Assembly (NCBI GenBank): GCA_964607575.1
Contig: CAZSLS010000225.1
Location: 1-10,828, forward strand
Source: BS750m-G57 sp964607575
GTDB lineage: Bacteria; Planctomycetota; Phycisphaerae; SM23-33
Length of the DNA: 10,828 bases
Direction of reading: 5' to 3'
Numbering within the stretch: position 1 is the stretch's first letter; every line of letters begins with the position of its first letter. This document shows, in pieces, positions 1 to 6,518 of this stretch. The notes under the pieces were generated by a model, which was not told the origin of the DNA, did not search any database, and saw nothing but the letters and a program-made list of their open reading frames with translations. The translations under genes were made by a program, and so were the position numbers.

Positions 1-277
1 GACAAGGTAATGGTTCTCTCATAACAACTGGACCGAAGAACCGGGGCAAGCCAGAGTCCACGTCGTGCTTCTTGGCTTCGGAGACCACGTTGACAATTAT
101 ACGATTGGGCAGTTCATTCAACTCTTTGTTCTTGTCAGCCTGAGAATCATCCGGACGATGCAGTTCAAGCTTGCTCAGAGCATCTGCCCTTTCACGTTCC
201 GCCTCATTGTCTGATCGAGAGCATCCCATCGCAGTGACAGCGAATGTGAGTGCAAGTGCGGTAATGATCTTGCTCAT
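1..277 (-). CDS. Small lipoprotein, C-terminus cut by window edge
   Basis: The frame is open from an ATG at 277 to the left edge, giving 92 visible residues. AAGGAG lies about 11 bases upstream of the ATG, a good ribosome binding site. The protein starts with a short positive segment (MSKII), a hydrophobic stretch (about residues 5-16) and a lipobox-like AMGC with the cysteine at residue 19. This predicts a lipoprotein processed by signal peptidase II and anchored by a lipidated cysteine. The following residues are charged and hydrophilic, rich in Glu, Asp, Lys and Arg, as in a flexible linker. I do not recognise the mature domain and cannot assign a function. The gene follows the 130-residue gene on the same strand after 79 bases, so the two may be co-transcribed or be adjacent cassettes. 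Confidence 0.75.
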   Translation of the reverse strand, partial: MSKIITALALTFAVTAMGCSRSDNEAERERADALSKLELHRPDDSQADKNKELNELPNRIIVNVVSEAKKHDVDSGLPRFFGPVVMREPLPC

Positions 278-295
278 ATACCTTTTTCTCCTTCT

Positions 296-352
296 GCCTA
301 ACGTTACACATCATCGGCGGCGATAGCCGTCCGTTGGATGTGATTGTTCTGT
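296..352 (-). other. Foldable spacer with attC-like core (candidate only)
   Basis: This lies between the stop of the 130-residue gene and the ribosome binding site of the lipoprotein gene. Read on the minus strand it ends in GTTAGGC (302-296), which fits the integron R' core GTTRRRY. Just inside, CACATC pairs with GATGTG, and an inner stem GG(A)CGGC / GCCGCC closes on the loop TATC with one bulged base. Starting at ACAGAAC (352-346) the site is 57 bases long, about the lower size limit of attC sites. That left core only partly fits RYYYAAC. ATCCAAC (339-333) fits RYYYAAC fully, but it would make the site only 44 bases and break the stem. No integrase and no second site are visible, so this is a suggestion. 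Confidence 0.3.
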
Positions 353-356
353 GCTC

Positions 357-749
357 CTAATTCAAACATATTTCAATGGCCTTGTCGTCAGTATCAATGT
401 TGATCCAATCCATTGTGTCTTCACTAGGTATGCAGTCGATCATATTGGCGCCCTTAGCATATCGTCGTAACGAATACCGACCAAACCTTATTGTCATCTC
501 GTATTCTTCCTGCCCTGATTTTCCCAGCCATGCAGTTGTGGCGATTCTTCTGGTGTCATTTACGCTTTTCTTCGTTATTTGATAGTCAGCGGAAGGGATC
601 TCTGAAACCCCGTCACACCAGAAGGCTTTAAGAACAGGATCTGGTGAATTAGCAAAGGTTCTACAGAGGTGGTATTCCAGGTGATCGCAAAACTCCTTAT
701 TGAAGGATTCTTTACTATTCGCGTTGTCGGCCATCATATACCCTGACAT
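357..749 (-). CDS. Hypothetical protein, 130 residues
   Basis: Complete frame ending in TAG at 357-359. The protein is soluble and mixed in charge, with no signal peptide or membrane segment, and has four scattered cysteines (residues 21, 29, 45 and about 106, plus one near the C-terminus). I do not recognise a family. The start is uncertain. The ATG at 749 has AGAGGG directly against it, too close to work well. The in-frame ATG at 737 (residue 5 of the longer form) has AGAGGG about 12 bases away and CAGGG three bases away, so a protein of 126 residues is as likely. The gene looks less GC-rich than the central genes, which would suit acquired DNA. It is followed after a few bases by the attC-like spacer and then the lipoprotein gene. 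Confidence 0.6.
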   Translation of the reverse strand: MSGYMMADNANSKESFNKEFCDHLEYHLCRTFANSPDPVLKAFWCDGVSEIPSADYQITKKSVNDTRRIATTAWLGKSGQEEYEMTIRFGRYSLRRYAKGANMIDCIPSEDTMDWINIDTDDKAIEICLN

Positions 750-938
750 CCCTCTTTGTCACAGAACAACCTATTAGAGCCCTGGTACATTGGCGCAGGG
801 TTTCAATCTGCTTCTGGGGCTGCTTCCCTGTCAAAACGCGCCAACACCCGGTCTCTCATAACCCCATATCATCCTTTATAAAGACCCATTTCCATCACAA
901 CAAGTAGAAAGCGCACGTTCACTGGATTCGGTGACTGG

Positions 939-988
939 TCGCGACTTCGTCGCGAATAGGCCGACGTACCGTCGGTCGCTAAACGGGG
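939..988 (+). repeat. Two-hairpin dispersed repeat, copy A
   Basis: Hairpin 1 is TCGCGAC, loop TTC, GTCGCGA (939-955). After the linker ATAGG comes hairpin 2, CCGACG, loop TAC, CGTCGG (961-975). The element ends in TCGCTAAACGGGG (976-988). The same layout returns at 1625-1675 and, inverted, at 1997-2048. Copy A lies 24 bases past the stop codon of the helix-turn-helix gene. Its hairpin 2 begins with a C:G pair where the other copies have T:A, so the stem is kept although the bases differ. Confidence 0.85.
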
Positions 989-1012
989 GTGCGATTGCTC
1001 CTTGTTTTCTGA

Positions 1013-1552
1013 TCACTGGTCTGCTTCGGGCGGGGAATTGCTCTGCGGGGCGATGGTGGTTTCCGGTTCGCGGTTGTTCAGGAAATCGTAGTCCTCGTCC
1101 GGGCCGCCGAGTTCTTTCACCACCTGGGTTTTCAGATCTTCCGACAGTTCGGTCAGGCTGTTGTACAAGGCGATCGGGTGCAGCCGTTTGGTCTTGTTTT
1201 CGTCGGTCGCGGGCGGTTTGGGCGGGTGTTTGGCGGTCTGTTCGGGCAGGGCGAGCATGAACGTTTTCAGCAGGAATTCGCGACATTTGCGCGCGGTCTC
1301 GCCATCGCCCTCGAGGGCGACTTTGATGTGCTTTGTCAGGATGGACTTCATCCACTTGGCGGCCAGCCTAACTGTCTGCTGGCGGTGACCTTCGACTGTG
1401 GCGGCGATTTTGCGCTGGAGGTCGGGGCGCGAGCGGTTGTTTGCGATCAACCAGACCGTGTGTCGCGAGACGCCGGCGCGCGCTGCGATCTCGGAATGGG
1501 AAACGTCGCCGGCGGCGATCAGTTCGATGAGAAGGTCTTCATTGTAGGACAT
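1013..1552 (-). CDS. Orphan helix-turn-helix protein, 179 residues
   Basis: Complete frame from an ATG at 1552, with GAGG about nine bases upstream. Residues 18-38 (SHSEIAARAGVSRHTVWLIA and on) read as a classic helix-turn-helix, with the turn at AGVS and a recognition helix from about residue 30. Residues 45-105 are helical and basic, containing RLAAKWMKSILTKHIKVAL. The remainder is proline-rich and acidic and looks disordered. The fold recalls small phage-type helix-turn-helix proteins such as terminase small subunits, but I see no terminase large subunit or other phage gene nearby, so the role is unknown. The protein most likely binds DNA. Copies A and B of the two-hairpin repeat lie in the same orientation just past its stop and about 70 bases before its start. 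The gene and the repeat may therefore belong to one unit. Confidence 0.7.
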   Translation of the reverse strand: MSYNEDLLIELIAAGDVSHSEIAARAGVSRHTVWLIANNRSRPDLQRKIAATVEGHRQQTVRLAAKWMKSILTKHIKVALEGDGETARKCREFLLKTFMLALPEQTAKHPPKPPATDENKTKRLHPIALYNSLTELSEDLKTQVVKELGGPDEDYDFLNNREPETTIAPQSNSPPEADQ

Positions 1553-1571
1553 GCGGTAACCTCGCGTTCAC

Positions 1572-1606
1572 GGTTTCAGGTTTTTGGTTCTTGGTTCTTG
1601 GGGTGT
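1572..1606 (+). repeat. Degenerate tandem heptamer tract (GGTTYTT type)
   Basis: In strict seven-base register the sequence reads GGTTTCA, GGTTTTT, GGTTCTT, GGTTCTT and a decayed GGGGTGT. The tract lies 20 bases before the start of the helix-turn-helix gene, within its upstream region. Two other period-7 tracts with different unit sequences occur at 2066-2114 and 9448-9489. Confidence 0.7.
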
Positions 1607-1624
1607 GCGACGACGACAACGACG

Positions 1625-1675
1625 TCGCGACTTCGTCGCGAATAGGTCGACTCGGGCGTCGACCGCTAAACGGGG
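1625..1675 (+). repeat. Two-hairpin dispersed repeat, copy B
   Basis: Hairpin 1 (1625-1641) is identical to copy A. The linker is ATAGG. Hairpin 2 is TCGAC, loop TCGGGC, GTCGA (1647-1662), extendable by flanking G and C pairs. The tail CCGCTAAACGGGG ends at 1675. It has the same orientation as copy A, so the two copies bracket the helix-turn-helix gene as direct repeats. It would lie in that gene's 5' leader if transcription starts further upstream. Confidence 0.85.
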
Positions 1676-1996
1676 TGTCGAGACATCAACAGCGGAATTA
1701 ACGACTGGTTCGGGTTTCAGGTACTCGTTGTTCCACTAGAATCTGGAACGTGAAACATGGTCCCTTCCTCTTCCATAAACATACTTACTGGCGAATGGGG
1801 GGTGGTTTTGGTCACCCCACGGAAAACTTTTTTGTCTAGAGGAAATGTGAATCACGCAACACTATGTGCGACAAGTTGTTGCGCAATTCGATCGCAAGAA
1901 AGAATTTTCAATTTCGACCAACAAAATTTCTAAAAATCTTTTCATGCGCAACGAATGCGAAAATATGTCAACCGAACATGAAAAAGGTGATCGATA
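1676..1996. other. Gene-free segment with AT-rich patch between repeats B and C
   Basis: No coding frame here has a ribosome binding site or protein-like composition. About 1840-1990 is clearly richer in A and T than its neighbours and contains TTGCGCAA (1879-1886) and TGCGCAACG (1945-1953), a recurring GCGCAA word. A hairpin GGGGTG, eight-base loop, CACCCC (1799-1818) is followed nine bases later by six T (1828-1833), so it may be a weak rightward terminator. Nothing else is recognisable. Confidence 0.45.
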
Positions 1997-2048
1997 CCCC
2001 GTTTAGCTCATCGACGCCCGAGTCGACCTCGTCACGACGAAGTCGTGA
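1997..2048 (-). repeat. Two-hairpin dispersed repeat, copy C (inverted)
   Basis: Read on the minus strand: hairpin 1 TCACGAC, loop TTC, GTCGTGA (2048-2032); linker CGAGG; hairpin 2 TCGAC, loop TCGGGC, GTCGA (2026-2011); tail TGAGCTAAACGGGG (2010-1997). Relative to copies A and B, the third pair of hairpin 1 has changed from G:C to A:T on both sides. Hairpin 2 matches copy B, and the 11 bases GCTAAACGGGG are the same in all three copies. Confidence 0.85.
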
Positions 2049-2065
2049 TGCCTAAAACGTCGTCC

Positions 2066-2114
2066 CCAATTGCCAATTGCCCATTCCCAATTGCCCGCCG
2101 TTGTGAACCAATTG
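2066..2114 (+). repeat. Degenerate tandem heptamer tract (CCAATTG type)
   Basis: In strict seven-base register from 2066 the units are CCAATTG, CCAATTG, CCCATTC, CCAATTG, CCCGCCG, TTGTGAA and CCAATTG. Four of the seven are identical. The last two units overlap the octamer pair starting at 2102. The tract lies downstream of the xerD-like gene, just beyond repeat copy C. Confidence 0.65.
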
Positions 2115-2212
2115 TGAACCTCTCGAATCGGTCGGGCGCGGATGAATGCGGCGGGATTTGCAGGTCAATTCGCGCATGGAACACACCATGCGGGCGGGTT
2201 CACAGGTTCACA
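2102..2212. repeat. Paired inverted octamers around a hairpin, past xerD
   Basis: TGTGAACC occurs at 2102-2109 and 2113-2120. Its reverse complement GGTTCACA occurs in tandem at 2197-2204 and 2205-2212. The four octamers thus face each other in pairs. Between them CGCATGG, loop AACACA, CCATGCG forms a perfect 7-bp hairpin (2173-2192). The xerD stop lies nine bases from the last octamer, so this would be its 3' region. The hairpin lacks a T-run and is not a standard intrinsic terminator. The whole could form a large stem or cruciform, or serve as a protein-binding array. Confidence 0.55.
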
Positions 2213-2220
2213 GCGGTCAG

Positions 2221-3156
2221 TCATCCTCGCGGATGGAATTTCTTGTGGAGGGCTTTCAGGCGGGATGAGTCAACGTGGGTGTAGATCTGGGTGGTTGATA
2301 TGTCGGCGTGGCCTAGCATTTCCTGGACGCTTCGCAGATCGGCTCCGCGTGAGAGCAGTTGGGTCGCAAAGCAGTGCCTCAGCGTGTGCGGAGACACGTG
2401 CCCCTTGAGCCCGACACGCCTTACGTACTTGCGCACGATGCGGAATATATCCTCTCTGGCCAGCGGTCTGTGCGTGTGCGACAGGAAGACCGGAGCGGTG
2501 GGCTTCGCCTCGCCGCCGGATCGTTCACAGCGTGCGGTTTTAATGTACGTATCGACGACGTCCAGCGCCTTTGACGCCGCCGGGATGATCCGCTCCTTGT
2601 TGCCCTTTCCGAGCACGCGAACGACTCCCAGATTGAAGTTAACGTCGCAGAGTTTCAGCCCGATGATTTCCGCGGCGCGCATTCCGGTGGCGTACAGGAG
2701 AGTTAGAATCGCCCGATCGCGCAGGGCGAATCGGTCGGTGTCTTCCTGCGGAGCGGCGAGCAGTTCGTCAACGCCCTGCGGGTCCAGAATGGTCGGAAGG
2801 CGGTTCCACTTCTTGGGGGCCTCCAGACCGGCTGACACGTCCAGTTTCAGCACGCCCTGGATCACCAGGTACTTGCAGAACGTTCGAACGGCCGCCAGCG
2901 CCCTGGCCGACGAGGAGACGGACAAACCCTCATCCCGACAGTATCGCATGAACCCCTCGATCCGCCGGGTGGTGAGCCTCGCCAGCGGAACCGTGCAATA
3001 CGTCAGGAACCGCGTGAGGTCGCGTTTGTAGGCTTTTCGCGTATTTGTCGCCAGCCCGCACTCGACCTGCAGATAGTTCAGGAACCCGTCCAGATGGGCG
3101 CGGCAGGCGTCGCTGAGCTCGGTGTCGATCAGTGTTTTTCGGGCTGGTGGGGCCAT
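2221..3156 (-). CDS. xerD: XerC/XerD-type tyrosine recombinase
   Basis: The 311-residue protein has the two-part layout of Xer recombinases, which resolve chromosome dimers at dif by forming a DNA-tyrosyl link. Residues about 18-105 form the SAM-like, core-binding N-terminal domain. The catalytic domain shows every active-site residue: Arg160 (ATGMRAAE), Lys184 (GKGNKER), His257 and Arg260 (HTLRHCFATQLL), His283 (LGHADIST) and Tyr292 (TQIYTHV). Length is close to the usual 300. The insertion that marks integron integrases is absent. AAAGGA lies four bases before the ATG, which supports the start. The gene follows the membrane-protein gene after 56 bases, likely in one transcript. XerC and XerD are hard to tell apart from one sequence, so the symbol is provisional. 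A chromosomal role is more likely than an element integrase, given the neighbours. Confidence 0.9.
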   Translation of the reverse strand: MAPPARKTLIDTELSDACRAHLDGFLNYLQVECGLATNTRKAYKRDLTRFLTYCTVPLARLTTRRIEGFMRYCRDEGLSVSSSARALAAVRTFCKYLVIQGVLKLDVSAGLEAPKKWNRLPTILDPQGVDELLAAPQEDTDRFALRDRAILTLLYATGMRAAEIIGLKLCDVNFNLGVVRVLGKGNKERIIPAASKALDVVDTYIKTARCERSGGEAKPTAPVFLSHTHRPLAREDIFRIVRKYVRRVGLKGHVSPHTLRHCFATQLLSRGADLRSVQEMLGHADISTTQIYTHVDSSRLKALHKKFHPRG

Positions 3157-3212
3157 GGTCCTTTATCGGTATCGACCGAGGCGGAAATGGAGCATTAGGG
3201 AATCGCCCCGGA

Positions 3213-4946
3213 CTAGCGCGGAGTGCGAAGGACCCCGGGCGTCTCGGGCCGGATAATCCGCACCAGACGCCAGTGATTCCCCCAACCCTCGCCAACGATG
3301 GTCTCAAATCGATCCGATTCCGGGTCGGCGTCGGAATTGATGATTGCATACCAGTTCTTAGCCGATCGCCACGTCGTAGCGTGAAGCGGATCTGAGGCGA
3401 AAAGGTAGATTGCCTCGGCGTCGGCTTTTCCGCCCGACGAGCGGAGCATCTTACGCAATTCTCCGGTGCGTATGATCCATTCGGGCAGGTCGCCCGGGGC
3501 GAGGTAGAACACCCAGCGGACATCGTCTCCGGCGATCATCGAGCGTCTGGACAGCATGCGAAACTCGGTGTCGTCGGCGATGAAGATATCGTCAATGTCC
3601 GTGTTTTCTCGGGCCCAATGAGCGATATTCTGCAGCTCGGCGCGACGCTGGAGTCGTCGCAATCGTTTCCTGAGGCGAAGGGGTTTGTCCTGTTCGGACA
3701 TGAACGACGTCCCGGTCTCGTAGCCCCAGTGGCGGACAACTCTCAGGTTCTCCGATGGCAGCATCCAGATCGCAATCAGAGCGGTGCAGCCCCACCTGAG
3801 CGTGTGTCCCCTCCGCGAAAGTCGGAAGAGATTCGACAGCGTCTGCGATGAAAAAGCATACAAAGGCAGCATCGCCAACGGTACGGCCCGGGCGAAGTCG
3901 ATAACCATCGGTCCTCGCCCGGTCAGAGCGGCTGACAATTGCATAAGCCCCTGAGCGACAATCGTTACGCCCAGAGAGGCGAGGAACATCACCAACCAGA
4001 ACTTCAGGTTCCTGGCCTCGAAACGGTCCAGGCGGAAGAGTACGGCGACGGAAATCGCAATGAGTATGGACGACGACAGCGTCCAATCGACGATATCGCC
4101 AGCCAGCTCGGGAAACAGCGCTCTGAGCCCCCCCTGATTCAAAGCCTCAAACGCAACCGGAGCCGCCGGAGCCCCCTGGGCCAGCATCGCATATCGCAGC
4201 GACAGGACGTATCCGAACTGCGGCATGGCCGCAACGCACGCCGCCAACAGACAGGCTCCCGCAACCGGCCAGGCCCGCAATTTGAAGCGTCGCCCCGCCA
4301 GATACGCAGAAGCCAAAACCAGCGCGATGTTCATGGACGTTCCCAGTTCGATATTGCCCATCAACCCGACACATACGAAGACCACAATCAGACGCCACGG
4401 TCCCCGCCTGGAAAGATGCCCGGGGCGCTTGTGGTGGTCCCAATTGCGAAGGAATGCGATAACCAACAGCGGAAGGACCGCCAGACACACTCCCGTAGGC
4501 GTAACCATCGCCACCGGACCCATTCCCCAGAACGACCTCCCGGGGGCCTTTGTCACCGTCGTGCTGAGTATCGCTATAAAGACCGACACCGACCAGTTGA
4601 GGCATTGGCGGTATATCAGCGCATACATGCCCAGCAGGAACACCAGCGTGAGCACGGGCGACATGATGCGAAAAGGAAGGGTCAAATCCTCGTAATCCGT
4701 TGGTACGAGAACCATTTTCATCGCGCCCAGAAACAGCGGAGAATGCCCCCGCCACAAGCCGCTGTCGCGAAAAACCGGATCGTGCGAGTAAAGCGACGGG
4801 TCATGATCCTTCATCGCCACCGTAGCCAAACGAATCTGCGAAGCGTCCAGGCGGGTGTCGTACATCGCAAGATAACCGTACGCCCCAGCCACCAGGGACA
4901 GGATGATCACGGCGGCAAGATGTCGCGGTTTGTGCAGCGGTTTCAT
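3213..4946 (-). CDS. Polytopic membrane protein, GT-C glycosyltransferase-like
   Basis: The protein has 577 residues. An N-terminal membrane segment (about 10-28) is followed by a loop with acidic residues and the motif YSHDPVFRDSGLW (53-65). Then come roughly nine or ten more hydrophobic segments (near 95-112, 118-132, 150-166, 186-200, 203-217, 226-241, 291-305, 315-333, 350-366 and 385-397). A soluble tail follows from about 400. The tail contains AHWARENTDIDDIFIADDTE and a nearby FRMLSRRS, a pattern I associate with GT-C-like membrane proteins that end in a periplasmic domain. GT-C enzymes transfer sugars from lipid-linked donors, but no donor or acceptor can be named and no catalytic proof is visible. 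The ATG at 4946 has no strong ribosome binding site; the next in-frame choices would lose the first membrane segment. It diverges from tilS and precedes xerD. Confidence 0.75.
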   Translation of the reverse strand: MKPLHKPRHLAAVIILSLVAGAYGYLAMYDTRLDASQIRLATVAMKDHDPSLYSHDPVFRDSGLWRGHSPLFLGAMKMVLVPTDYEDLTLPFRIMSPVLTLVFLLGMYALIYRQCLNWSVSVFIAILSTTVTKAPGRSFWGMGPVAMVTPTGVCLAVLPLLVIAFLRNWDHHKRPGHLSRRGPWRLIVVFVCVGLMGNIELGTSMNIALVLASAYLAGRRFKLRAWPVAGACLLAACVAAMPQFGYVLSLRYAMLAQGAPAAPVAFEALNQGGLRALFPELAGDIVDWTLSSSILIAISVAVLFRLDRFEARNLKFWLVMFLASLGVTIVAQGLMQLSAALTGRGPMVIDFARAVPLAMLPLYAFSSQTLSNLFRLSRRGHTLRWGCTALIAIWMLPSENLRVVRHWGYETGTSFMSEQDKPLRLRKRLRRLQRRAELQNIAHWARENTDIDDIFIADDTEFRMLSRRSMIAGDDVRWVFYLAPGDLPEWIIRTGELRKMLRSSGGKADAEAIYLFASDPLHATTWRSAKNWYAIINSDADPESDRFETIVGEGWGNHWRLVRIIRPETPGVLRTPR

Positions 4947-4978
4947 ATGGCGAGTGTTCTCGATACGCTCAAGGTGCT

Positions 4979-5006
4979 AGTATATGGTACGCTCAGGCGG
5001 CTGCAA
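4979..5006 (-). promoter_or_regulatory. Possible leftward promoter in the tilS divergence
   Basis: On the minus strand TTGCAG (5006-5001), a 16-base spacer and TATACT (4984-4979) resemble a sigma-70 promoter. The -10 box matches five of six consensus bases and the -35 box only three. It would start transcripts about 25 bases before the ATG at 4946. The tilS promoter must share this 74-base gap but is not evident. Confidence 0.35.
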
Positions 5007-5020
5007 CGCAAGGATATCGA

Positions 5021-6481
5021 ATGGAAGACGGTTCGACTGAAACCGACGTACTGGTCGATGCGGTGGCGGGGTTCATCGACACGCACGAACTTATCGCCCC
5101 GGGTGCGCGCCTGGTCGTAGGCGTCTCGGGCGGGTGCGACAGCGTAGCCGGATTGGCGATATTACGCCAATTGGCCCGATGCGAGAATCGCGCATATGAA
5201 CTGACAGTCGCACATCTCGATCACGCGTTGCGGGACGAATCGCCGGATGACGCAGCATTCGTTGGCGATCTAGCCAAACGCTGGGATCTTCCGTGCGCAA
5301 TCGAGCGAATCGACATTGCAGCTCTCGCCGCCGAGCGGTCGTTAAGCCTCGAAACCGCAGCCAGGATGGTGCGATATGAATTCCTCCAACGAATCGCCGA
5401 CCAGGCGGGCGCAAAATACATAGCCGTCGCACACCACGCCGACGACAACGCCGAAACGATCTGCCATCGCATCTTCCGCGGTTCGCACCTGCGCGGAGCG
5501 GGCGGAATACAAGCGTCGCGAACGCTGGGACGATCCGAAACGCTGCTCGTGCGGCCGCTCCTGAACTGCCGCCGATCAGACATCGAAGCGTTCTGCGCCC
5601 GGGAGAATCTCACCTTCCGCACCGACCCGACAAACGCCCGGAGCGACTTCACCCGGAACTTCATCCGAAACGAACTCCTGCCGCTGGTAAAACGCAGGAT
5701 CAATCCCGAAGGCGACATGGCGCTGGTGCGATTGGGCAAGGCGCTGGCCGACGCCGAGGAATTCATCGCCTCCCAGGCGAGCGATATCGCTGCGGGATCC
5801 ATCAGGCGGGACCGCCCGGGACAGACCGTTATCGACTTGAGGCCGCTGGACAGCGTTCACCGCACTATCAGGGGCTGGATCTTCCGAGAAGCGATGGAGT
5901 TAGCGGGAATCGCGTCGGGAAAAGTCTCGGCTGGGAAGCTGGAAGAGCTTTCGGCCTTGGCGGACAACGATGCTCGGACAGTGAACCTGCCCGATAACTT
6001 CGTAGCGCGGCGCCGCGAACATACGATTATCATCGCCGCGGCTGTCGAACCCGAGACGCCCGCTGAGGCTCCGATTATCCTGCCCGAATGCGGACAAACC
6101 GTTCTGCCCTCGGGCGCGACGATCGCGTGCGAGCCGATGGAGTTTGACGCGGAGTTGTTTCAGGCCCATTGCAGGCGAAATCCCAGCGGTGTGGAGCTGC
6201 TCAACGCCGACATGATACGCGGCCGGCTGGTCTGCAGACCCAGGAGGCCTGGCGACCGTTTCCGCCCGCTGGGCCTGGACGGCAGCCAGACAGTAAGTGA
6301 TTTCCTGACCAACTCGAACCTGGACCGGAAGGCTCGCGACGGTGTCAGGTGCGTATGCGACGACGAGGGAATAGTTTACCTCGCCCCGCTGCGAATAGAC
6401 CAACGCGTGAAGGTCGCTCCAGACTCCCGCCGACTGATCCGCATCGAAGTTAAAGCCCCTTCCGAACCGACCGAACCTTGA
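5021..6481 (+). CDS. tilS: tRNA(Ile)-lysidine synthetase TilS
   Basis: TilS uses ATP and lysine to change the wobble cytidine of tRNA-Ile(CAU) to lysidine, so that the tRNA is charged with isoleucine and reads AUA instead of AUG. The 486-residue protein carries the N-type ATP pyrophosphatase loop SGGCDS at residues 36-41. It also has HLDHALR (65-71), AHHADDNAET (137-146) and RNFIRNELLP (212-221), all diagnostic of TilS. The C-terminal tRNA-binding part contains PGDRFRPLG (410-418) and VSDFLTN (425-431). Length suits the full-domain form found in E. coli. AAGG lies about eight bases before the ATG at 5021. It is the first gene of a rightward run with mlaE (37 bases on) and the Mpo1-like gene, and it diverges from the membrane-protein gene. 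No defect is seen. Confidence 0.93.
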   Translation: MEDGSTETDVLVDAVAGFIDTHELIAPGARLVVGVSGGCDSVAGLAILRQLARCENRAYELTVAHLDHALRDESPDDAAFVGDLAKRWDLPCAIERIDIAALAAERSLSLETAARMVRYEFLQRIADQAGAKYIAVAHHADDNAETICHRIFRGSHLRGAGGIQASRTLGRSETLLVRPLLNCRRSDIEAFCARENLTFRTDPTNARSDFTRNFIRNELLPLVKRRINPEGDMALVRLGKALADAEEFIASQASDIAAGSIRRDRPGQTVIDLRPLDSVHRTIRGWIFREAMELAGIASGKVSAGKLEELSALADNDARTVNLPDNFVARRREHTIIIAAAVEPETPAEAPIILPECGQTVLPSGATIACEPMEFDAELFQAHCRRNPSGVELLNADMIRGRLVCRPRRPGDRFRPLGLDGSQTVSDFLTNSNLDRKARDGVRCVCDDEGIVYLAPLRIDQRVKVAPDSRRLIRIEVKAPSEPTEP

Positions 6482-6518
6482 CCTCCGGACCAAAGCGCAT
6501 CACAATGCCCGTAACGAT

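Noticed and set aside
876..1355. Leftward frame of 159 codons overlapping the HTH gene
   Set aside because: Arginine- and proline-rich shadow frame of the HTH gene that runs through repeat copy A.
1864..2055. Small rightward frame of 63 codons
   Set aside because: No ribosome binding site, and it runs through repeat copy C, whose stem sequence explains its C-terminal codons.
2291..3031. Rightward frame of 246 codons
   Set aside because: Antisense to the recombinase gene, which shows all catalytic residues.
2221..3156. Recombinase as an integron integrase for the attC-like site
   Set aside because: The extra segment before the catalytic HxxR that marks IntI is absent, and the length and motifs fit XerC/XerD.
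3939..5120. Rightward frame of 393 codons
   Set aside because: Antisense to the membrane-protein gene and into tilS. Its composition (Arg, Gln, His, Pro) is typical of a shadow frame, while the opposite frame has clear membrane segments.
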